Below, piece by piece: positions 32,132-38,389 of a stretch of DNA of 52,912 nt (the stretch's first letter is position 1; each line of letters opens with the position of its first letter). The stretch covers positions 1-52,912 of the forward strand of contig JAFRJF010000272.1 of the NCBI GenBank assembly GCA_017432405.1. Direction: 5' to 3'. The translations under genes were made by a program, and so were the position numbers. The DNA comes from Clostridia bacterium. GTDB lineage: Bacteria; Bacillota_A; Clostridia; Christensenellales; Aristaeellaceae. The notes below the pieces were generated by a model. That model saw only the letters and a list, made by a program, of their open reading frames with translations, was not told the origin of the DNA and did not search any database.

Positions 32132-34533
32132 TGGAACACCCCGTGCAGGCTGTTTTCCCAGCGCTGCAGCTTCGTCTCGTCGTCATACCAGTATTCGCCG
32201 AGCATCTGCAGTATGTCGTAATCCACCACGTCCCGCATCCATTCCACCGTGCAATCCTCCGGGCCCTTCAGCCCGCAGAAGTAGCTGTGGCCGATGCAAA
32301 AGCCCCTGCCCAGCGCCTTGTCCTGGGCGATCTCCCGGTTCAGTTCCCGTATGCGCTCGATCAGGGCGTCGAAGGTCTCGTTCTCCAGCCCCGCCTGATA
32401 CCGCCTGAAGCCCTCGGAATCGAAGCCGGGCTCCATGTCGAAGAAGCTGAACCGGCGGCGCAGGGCGTAGTCGATCAGCGCCAGGCTGCGGTCCGCGGTG
32501 TTCATCATGCCGATGATGTACAGGTTGCCCGGCACCGAGAAGGGCACCTCGCTGTAGGCCAGCCTGACCTTCGTGTCCCGGTAATCCGGCTCGATCAGCA
32601 TCAGCAACTCGCCGAAGATCCTGCTCAGGTTGCCGCGGTTGATCTCATCGATGATGAAGAAGTGGGGAAGCTCCGGTCGGTTGTTGGCCCTCTGGCAGAA
32701 GCGGTGGAACACGCCGGTTTTCAGCTCGAAGTCGCTGTCCTGGGGCTTGTAGCCCATCACGAAATCCTCATAGGAATAGTTCTGGTGGAACTGCACGAAC
32801 TCGATGCGGCTGTCGTCCTGCTCGCCCATGATCGACCAGGCCAGTCGCCGGGCCGCGAAGGTCTTGCCCACACCGGGCGCGCCCTGCAATATGATGTTCT
32901 TTTTGCGCAGAAGCACCGCCTTCAGGCGGTCGTAGCGGGCTTCGCTGAGGTATACGTCGCGCAGAAAGGCGGCTTTGTCGTAGACCTCTGCCTGTTTCTC
33001 TTCGGCGACGGGGTTTTCCTCCCGCGCCAGGTCCATGATAAAGTCGTACTCGCCGCGGGTCAGCTTGAACAGGCTGCCCTGGGCGTTGGTAAAGTATTCC
33101 ATGTGCTCCAGCTCGGGGCACGCCTTCAGGGTCGTCAGGTCGACGGGCTCGGCGAAGCCCTCGATCTTCTCAAAGGTCAGCTTTTCGCCGTCCTGTTCGG
33201 CTACCACCCTCGCCAGCCCGACCACCTGCCTGACGGGGTGGGACTCGTAGCAGACGATCATGTCGCCAACCCGGGCGTCCAGGAAATTCTGGAAGATGCG
33301 TCGCTTGTTGCCGTTTTCGTTGTACAGCGTATAATCCTGCGCCTCTCCCACGGCAATGCTGGAGAAGCTCCAGATTCGGGGATTGGCGTTCAGCCACCAA
33401 TACTGTCTGTCCGTCTCTTCCTCGTCCGTCGCCGCATACAACGGAATATCCGACAGGTCCACCCGGTCCAGCGCCTGCGCCAGCTCGTCCCGCAGCTTCC
33501 AGATGTATACGCCGTGATCGATGCTCTTGTCGGCTTTCCTTCCAAGGTAGAGGATCGGCCACCATCGGGAATTGTCCGAATCCCTCGGCATCACAGGGCA
33601 ACCCGTCTTTTCGGCGATACGCTTGGCCAGGAAAGAGGAGCCGCTGTTGTAAAAGTTCTTGCTCTCGCCATACTTGACGGCAAGCTGTGTGCAGGTGGCC
33701 GCGCCGCCGTAATCCTTGAACCGCTTCATGATGGCCAGGCTGTCGGGCGTGAAGACCGTTTCATCCTTCAGCAGCGTCACCCATTGATCGACGGATAATT
33801 CAGGGGAATAATCCGAGGGGAACCACTCTTCCTCGACAGCGCTTGCACTCTCCTCAGTGTAAAAACGGCTGATATAGAAGCCGAAGGTCTGCGTCATGGT
33901 TTTGAATTTGGGGTCCGAATAGCATTCTGCCGTCAAATGCGAATTGAACATCATATCCAATTCATAATCCTGCTTCAGCGCTTCGCATATCTCATCATAG
34001 AAGGCCATAAAGGAACGAATGTTACCGGCATAATCCCCCTGTTTAAACGTGTATGAACCGCCCAGGGCCTTGTTTGTCGCCTTGATCTCACTGAGCTTGA
34101 AGATATAATAACTGTCGGGATAGCGCAACCAGAGGTAGGTCATGATGGCATTTTCGTTCTGGTAGTGCTGTCCTGCATCAGGGCGCAATCGATCTCTCAG
34201 TTCTGCCGCTTTTTGCTTGAATGCGTCGATGCGCGACCAGAGATCGGAGCTCTCGTCAAACAGCGCAATAAACATTGCGCGTACCGCTTCCGGCGCTTCC
34301 TGAGCAAATCTCTCAATCATCCTGCGGGGGTAGTTGTTCATTGATGCCAACAGATTGTAAGTCTTCTTCAGCGAGGTGTTCAGCATTGCCGCGAAGTCCG
34401 GCGCGTTGACGTCCCAGTGGTCCTGGAACCACTGGATGGCCTCCCACTTGTACTTCTCGTTCGGCCACTGCCGTCCGACAAAATCCTGCTTGAAGGCCGC
34501 CAGCGCGCCTTCGTATTTCTTCTGATCGAACAT
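32128..34533 (-). CDS. mcrB: McrB-like GTPase with EVE-type DNA-reading domain
   Basis: An 801-aa protein. Residues about 1-380 form an alpha-helical N-terminal region including a DUF-like recognition part (NAIMTYLWLRYPDSYYIFKL). Residues about 395-515 resemble an EVE/PUA domain that flips and reads modified bases (QYWWLNANPRIWSFSSIAVG, GDMIVCYESHPVRQVVGLAR). The AAA+ motor follows: Walker A ILQGAPGVGKTFAARRLAWS, FVQFHQNYSYEDFVMGYKP, Walker B FFIIDEINRGNLSRIFGELL, sensor GMMNTADRSLALIDYALRRR. As in McrB, the GTP-driven hexamer moves DNA to McrC. It heads a tightly overlapping operon with mcrC and the EEP gene; GGAAGGG precedes the ATG. Confidence 0.9.
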   Translation of the reverse strand: MFDQKKYEGALAAFKQDFVGRQWPNEKYKWEAIQWFQDHWDVNAPDFAAMLNTSLKKTYNLLASMNNYPRRMIERFAQEAPEAVRAMFIALFDESSDLWSRIDAFKQKAAELRDRLRPDAGQHYQNENAIMTYLWLRYPDSYYIFKLSEIKATNKALGGSYTFKQGDYAGNIRSFMAFYDEICEALKQDYELDMMFNSHLTAECYSDPKFKTMTQTFGFYISRFYTEESASAVEEEWFPSDYSPELSVDQWVTLLKDETVFTPDSLAIMKRFKDYGGAATCTQLAVKYGESKNFYNSGSSFLAKRIAEKTGCPVMPRDSDNSRWWPILYLGRKADKSIDHGVYIWKLRDELAQALDRVDLSDIPLYAATDEEETDRQYWWLNANPRIWSFSSIAVGEAQDYTLYNENGNKRRIFQNFLDARVGDMIVCYESHPVRQVVGLARVVAEQDGEKLTFEKIEGFAEPVDLTTLKACPELEHMEYFTNAQGSLFKLTRGEYDFIMDLAREENPVAEEKQAEVYDKAAFLRDVYLSEARYDRLKAVLLRKKNIILQGAPGVGKTFAARRLAWSIMGEQDDSRIEFVQFHQNYSYEDFVMGYKPQDSDFELKTGVFHRFCQRANNRPELPHFFIIDEINRGNLSRIFGELLMLIEPDYRDTKVRLAYSEVPFSVPGNLYIIGMMNTADRSLALIDYALRRRFSFFDMEPGFDSEGFRRYQAGLENETFDALIERIRELNREIAQDKALGRGFCIGHSYFCGLKGPEDCTVEWMRDVVDYDILQMLGEYWYDDETKLQRWENSLHGVFQ

Positions 34534-34643
34534 AGCTGTAATCCCTTCCTCTCCACCCGCATTATATCAGGAATTGGATTCTCCGTCCACAACAAAACGC
34601 CGTTCGCCCCTCATTTCGAGCCCTTCAGCGCTTCCAGCCGAAC

Positions 34644-34667
34644 CCTAAAGGACTAGCTTTGCGTCGG
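34644..34667. repeat. Single 24-bp repeat unit at the end of the PucR remnant
   Basis: CCTAAAGGACTAGCTTTGCG then TCGG: one substitution from consensus in the core. On the minus strand it supplies the TAG stop of the PucR-type remnant. Confidence 0.85.
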
Positions 34668-34955
34668 CGCCATGTAGAGCATCGCGGCGTCCCGGAAGCG
34701 CCGGGGGTCCAGGCCGCAGCAGTCCCGTATGCGCTTGAGCCGGTATTGCAGCGTGTTGCGACGCGAAGCTAGTCCTTTAGGGCGACGCGAAGCTAGTCCT
34801 TTAGGGCGACGCGAAGCTAGTCCTTTAGGGCGACGCGAAGCTAGTCCTTTAGGGACGTGCAGAAAGCACCGGCCCACCGTCTCCTTGAGGGATATTTCAC
34901 ACGCGAAGTAGACGCCCGGCAGCGCCCGGTCCGCCGGGCTGAGCTGGCCGAGGCA
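34653..34955 (-). pseudogene. C-terminal HTH remnant of a PucR/CdaR-type regulator with repeat array inside
   Basis: Reading frame from 34955 to the TAG at 34653. It has LSPADRALPGVYFACEISLK, then ETVGRCFLHV, then four 24-bp units translated as PKGLASRR each, then RNTLQYRLKRIRDCCGLDPR, the signature DNA-recognition helix of PucR/CdaR C-terminal domains (usual form HxNTLRYRL). The array replaces or pushes apart the segment between LHV and RNTL. Everything upstream of the HTH is missing: a TAG precedes at 34956-34958 and no start site is visible. Together with the broken 3' end this is a dead gene fragment. It lies between mcrB and glycerate kinase; in many bacteria CdaR regulates glycerate and glucarate genes, so it may once have controlled the neighbour at 35062. 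Confidence 0.75.
34758..34853. repeat. Four perfect tandem copies of the 24-bp repeat
   Basis: Units 34758-34781, 34782-34805, 34806-34829 and 34830-34853 are identical (GCGACGCGAAGCTAGTCCTT then TAGG). There are no spacers and no palindromic unit, so it is a tandem array, not CRISPR. Identity between copies implies recent expansion or homogenisation. Confidence 0.95.
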
Positions 34956-35061
34956 CTATAGTTAATATTTTAGCTTGATTATTGTTATATATAATATATC
35001 CATTTTTGCGTGGATAATGCTACAATTAATTCAGCCAATAAACAACGGGGAGGTCAGACAC
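34956..35061 (+). promoter_or_regulatory. AT-rich promoter region of the glycerate kinase gene
   Basis: About 80 nt of sequence much richer in A and T than its surroundings, with TATAAT at 34990-34995 and TACAAT at 35021-35026. No convincing -35 at 17 nt. A GGGGAGG site follows before the ATG at 35062. Confidence 0.4.
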
Positions 35062-36213
35062 ATGAAATTTCTGTTTGCTTCGGATTCCTTCAAGGGCACG
35101 CTGACCAGCGCGCAGACCGTGGAGCTGCTGGCGAAGGCGGCGGCGGACGTGTTCGGCGAGATCGAGTACAGCGGCGTGCCGGTGGCCGACGGCGGGGAGG
35201 GCACCACGGACGCGGTGGTGGCGGCGGAGAACGGCCAGTGGATCGAGACCGAGGTCTGCGGCCCGATGATGGAGAAGGTCACGGCCCGCTACGGCAGGCT
35301 GGACGATCGCCGGGCGATGATCGAGATGGCGGCGGCCTCCGGGTTGCCCCTGGTGCCGCTGGATAAGCGCAACCCGCTGAAGGCCACCAGCTACGGCACG
35401 GGCGAGCTGATCCGCCACGCGCTGGACCAGGGCTTCACGGACATCTCCATCGCCATCGGCGGCAGCGCCACCAACGATGGCGGCATGGGCTGCGTGCGGG
35501 CGCTGGGCGGGCGCTTCCTGGACGCCGAGGGGCGTGAGCTGGAGGGCAGGGGAGAGGACCTGGAGAAGGTGTGCGCCATCGACGTGTCCACGCTGGATCA
35601 CCGCCTGGCCAACGCAAAGATCACGGTGATGTGCGACGTGACCAATCCCCTGTGCGGCGAAAACGGCGCGACCTGGACCTTCGGGGCCCAGAAGGGGGCG
35701 ACGCCTGAGATGCAGGCGCGGCTGGAGGCCGGCATGGTGAATTACCGCGACGTGATCCGCCGCCAGTTCGGCATCGACCCCGACGCCATCAAGGGCGCCG
35801 GCGCGGCGGGCGGCCTGGGCGCGGCGCTGGTGTTCCTGGGCGGCGAGATGAAGTCCGGCATCGACACGGTGCTCGACCTGATCGGCTTCGACGCCCGCCT
35901 GGAGGGGGCGGACCTGGTGGTCACCGGCGAGGGTCGTACCGATTGGCAGAGCTGCTTCGGCAAGGTGATGCAGGGCGTGGGCGAGCGCGCCGCGAAGAAG
36001 GGCGTGATCGCCGTGGGCCTCAGCGGCTCGCTGGGAAGGAACGCCTGGCAGATCTTCGACCACGGCATCGCCTCCCTGATGACCACCGTGGACGCGCCCA
36101 TGCCCCTGGAGGAGGCCCTGGGCCGGGCGGAGGAGCTGTACTACCTGGGCGCGGTGCGCATGTTCCGCTTCATCAAGGCGGGCATGGACCTGAAGAAGAG
36201 GGAGGATGCATAA
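35062..36213 (+). CDS. glxK: Glycerate kinase, GarK/GlxK type
   Basis: A 383-aa enzyme of the type 2 glycerate kinase family, phosphorylating D-glycerate with ATP. Signature segments are FLFASDSFKGTLTSAQTVEL, GVPVADGGEGTTDAVVAAEN, IAIGGSATNDGGMGCVRALG, IKGAGAAGGLGAALVFLGGE and ADLVVTGEGRTDWQSCFGKV. Length equals the usual 370-390 aa. ATG 35062 has GGGGAGG about 10 nt upstream. A PucR/CdaR-type regulator remnant just upstream matches the usual controller of such genes. It can feed glycerate from uronate or glyoxylate metabolism into glycolysis. Confidence 0.93.
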   Translation: MKFLFASDSFKGTLTSAQTVELLAKAAADVFGEIEYSGVPVADGGEGTTDAVVAAENGQWIETEVCGPMMEKVTARYGRLDDRRAMIEMAAASGLPLVPLDKRNPLKATSYGTGELIRHALDQGFTDISIAIGGSATNDGGMGCVRALGGRFLDAEGRELEGRGEDLEKVCAIDVSTLDHRLANAKITVMCDVTNPLCGENGATWTFGAQKGATPEMQARLEAGMVNYRDVIRRQFGIDPDAIKGAGAAGGLGAALVFLGGEMKSGIDTVLDLIGFDARLEGADLVVTGEGRTDWQSCFGKVMQGVGERAAKKGVIAVGLSGSLGRNAWQIFDHGIASLMTTVDAPMPLEEALGRAEELYYLGAVRMFRFIKAGMDLKKREDA

Positions 36214-36305
36214 GCGTCCCCTTCGAAGCCTGCGTCGGCCTGACCGCAACGCTGGTGAGCGTGGTGATGTTTTTGATGTTTGGATGATGCAGGTGTTTGG
36301 CTTGG

Positions 36306-36344
36306 CAACTACTGATTTGTCGCAGCGCGACAAATCAGTAGTTG
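36306..36344. terminator. 18-bp perfect palindromic terminator between convergent genes
   Basis: Arms 36306-36323 and 36327-36344 (left arm CAACTACTGATTTGTCGC) pair perfectly around AGC. The core TACTGATTTGTC...GCGACAAATCAG is shared with the palindrome at 277-303, about 27 of 31 positions. Confidence 0.75.
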
Positions 36345-36350
36345 TACCCG

Positions 36351-38237
36351 TCACATGGCCCTGTGCCGGGCCTCCTTGATCTGGTACATGCGGGTGTCGC
36401 TGTCGTGGATGCAGCTCTCGATGGTGTCCAGTTCGGTCAGCCGCCTGGTTATGCAGCCTGCGCTGGCGGAGACCGTGAAGCTGCGGTCTTCCTCGGCGTT
36501 CAGCCGGTCCAGCGCCTGGTCGAAATGCGCCAGGAAGGCATCCGACTCGCCGCTGCCGGCGGAGGGCAGGAAGATCAGGAACTCGTCGCCGCCGATGCGC
36601 GCGCCGATGCCGTCCTTGGGAAGCGCCGCCTTGATGGTCCGCGCCAGCAGCCGGATGGCGAAGTCCCCGGCGGCGTGGCCGAAATTGTCGTTGATGTGTT
36701 TGAGCCGGTCCATGTCGATGCTGATAAAGGCCACGGTTGCGCCGGCGAGGCTGTGCCAGAGGGAATCCAGGCGCTCCATGAAGCCCCGGCGGTTCAAAAG
36801 CCCCGTCAGCAGGTCCGTGACAGAGCTCATGCGCCGCTCCTCATACAGCCGCATGAGTTCCGTGCGCCGGTAGATGTTTTCCAGCGCGATGGACAGCAGG
36901 GCGTTGACCTGGACAAAGATCCTGGAGGGCGTCTCTCCCGGCACGTATCGGGAGATGCTGTAGCCGAAATTGTGCCCCCGCTGGTGCAGCAGCTTCATGA
37001 ACAGCATCTGGGGCTCGTCCTGCCGCTCGGCCATGGCCGGCAGCAGGTAGCGCTTGTCAAAGGCGATCATCGGCGTGCCGCAGTCCCGGTGGTCCTGGAT
37101 GGCGTGCACCAGCGTGGCCCTGTCGCTCTTCTCCTGCATCAGCGCGTCGGGCTCGCCGAACAGGCAGAGGTAGTGGTCCCGCAGCACGGCGTTGTACGCC
37201 CGCTTGCTGACCAGCACCTCGTGCAGCTCCTTCAGGTCGATGCAGGCCCCCAGGTCGATGCTCAGGCAGTCCATGATCCGGTCCTGGTCGTCCTCCAGCT
37301 CCAGCAGCGCCGTGGTGCGCCGGCTGACCTCCCGGAAGTAATCCGGCGAGCGCCGGCCGCAGCCGCAGCTCTCGCCCAACACGAGCTTCCCCTGAAGGCT
37401 GAACCGCGCCTGGCGGCGCCACGGGGATACGCCCCGGATGCGCTTGTCCAGGTGCTCCATCGCCTGGACGACCATCTGGTCGTAGTCGGGCTGTATCGTG
37501 GTCAGCCCGGGCATGTCCGGCCCCACGCCGGAGATGTTGTCGAAGCCGGTGACGACCACGTCCTCGGGCACCCGCAGGCCCTTCTCCATCAGCAGGCGCA
37601 TCAGGCTCACCGCCATGTAGTCGTTGGTGCAGACCACCGCCTCGGGCCGGTCGTCCGGGTTCGAGAAGAAGGCGTCCCAGGCCACCCCGGCGCAATCGGT
37701 CCACATGGTGCCGGGACAGACGTCCGCATCCCGGACCGTCAGACCGTGTTCGGCCATCTCCCGGCGGAAGGCGTCCAGCCGCGCCTGGGCTTCGATGTGG
37801 CCCGGGAAGCCCGTCTGGAAGCATATCCGCTTCAGACCGTGATGCTCGATCAGGTGCCGGACCAGCGGCCGGATCGCCTGGCTCTCGTCGGTGAACACGC
37901 AGTCGAATTCATTTCCGTCGTGTCGAATGGCCACCACGGGGCACTGGGCGTGCCGGTGCAGCATATCGAACAGCAGCTCCCGGAATTCCTCCTGCTCGTA
38001 GCTCTCGGGGACGATGATGATGCCGTCCAGCTTGTCGATGGCGGCAAAGCGGAATATGTTCTTTTCCTGGATGTCGTATTCGTTCTGCGTCAGATAGTAG
38101 CCGGTGGTGGTAAACACGACGATGTCGTAGTTCAGCCGCCGGCCCTCGCGCTCCATCGCGTGAAACACCGCGTTGTCAAAGGGGGCAAACATCTTGCTGA
38201 TGAACACGCCGATGGTCTTGCGATTGGAAAAAATCAA
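36351..38237 (-). CDS. LacI-type sensor fused to GGDEF diguanylate cyclase
   Basis: A 628-aa cytoplasmic protein. Residues about 8-280 resemble the sugar-binding half of LacI/GalR regulators (KTIGVFISKMFAPFDNAVFH, LDGIIIVPESYE, AVVCTNDYMAVSLMRLLMEK, VVVTGFDNISGVGP). There is no N-terminal helix-turn-helix and no signal peptide. The middle (about 300-455) is a helical linker starting with a Cys-rich SCGCGRRSPDYF. The C-terminus is a GGDEF domain: SSVTDLLTGLLNRRGFMERL, FISIDMDRLKHINDNFGHAA and ARIGGDEFLIF, active-site residues intact. It probably makes c-di-GMP in response to a cytoplasmic ligand. Start is TTG 38237 behind GGGAAAGGG, matching the promoter at 38294-38322. Confidence 0.87.
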   Translation of the reverse strand: MIFSNRKTIGVFISKMFAPFDNAVFHAMEREGRRLNYDIVVFTTTGYYLTQNEYDIQEKNIFRFAAIDKLDGIIIVPESYEQEEFRELLFDMLHRHAQCPVVAIRHDGNEFDCVFTDESQAIRPLVRHLIEHHGLKRICFQTGFPGHIEAQARLDAFRREMAEHGLTVRDADVCPGTMWTDCAGVAWDAFFSNPDDRPEAVVCTNDYMAVSLMRLLMEKGLRVPEDVVVTGFDNISGVGPDMPGLTTIQPDYDQMVVQAMEHLDKRIRGVSPWRRQARFSLQGKLVLGESCGCGRRSPDYFREVSRRTTALLELEDDQDRIMDCLSIDLGACIDLKELHEVLVSKRAYNAVLRDHYLCLFGEPDALMQEKSDRATLVHAIQDHRDCGTPMIAFDKRYLLPAMAERQDEPQMLFMKLLHQRGHNFGYSISRYVPGETPSRIFVQVNALLSIALENIYRRTELMRLYEERRMSSVTDLLTGLLNRRGFMERLDSLWHSLAGATVAFISIDMDRLKHINDNFGHAAGDFAIRLLARTIKAALPKDGIGARIGGDEFLIFLPSAGSGESDAFLAHFDQALDRLNAEEDRSFTVSASAGCITRRLTELDTIESCIHDSDTRMYQIKEARHRAM

Positions 38238-38293
38238 GCCCTTTCCCTTCTAACCTCTGCCATAGAATGCGCAGTTATTATGTGACTTGAATA

Positions 38294-38322
38294 ATTATAC
38301 ACCTTTCCGCCGCCGATGTCCA
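38294..38322 (-). promoter_or_regulatory. Promoter of the LacI-sensor/GGDEF gene
   Basis: Minus strand TGGACA (38322-38317), 17-nt spacer, perfect TATAAT (38299-38294). Remaining bases of 38238-38389 show no gene. Confidence 0.65.
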
Positions 38323-38389
38323 GTCAAATTGTGCGGTGTTTTCTTCAGTTGATGACATCGTCAAAGCCCCTGGCTCATCCGGTGAAGCA

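Noticed and set aside
32131..33798. 555-aa plus-strand ORF opposite mcrB
   Set aside because: Shadow of GC-rich codon bias; no ribosome-binding site or family pattern, while the minus strand encodes a clear McrB.
34758..34853. CRISPR array
   Set aside because: Units of 24 bp are directly joined without spacers and no cas genes are near.
36342..38285. 647-aa plus-strand ORF opposite the LacI-GGDEF gene
   Set aside because: Antisense shadow with His/Gln/Val-rich low-complexity sequence; it even crosses the terminator and promoter of the real gene.
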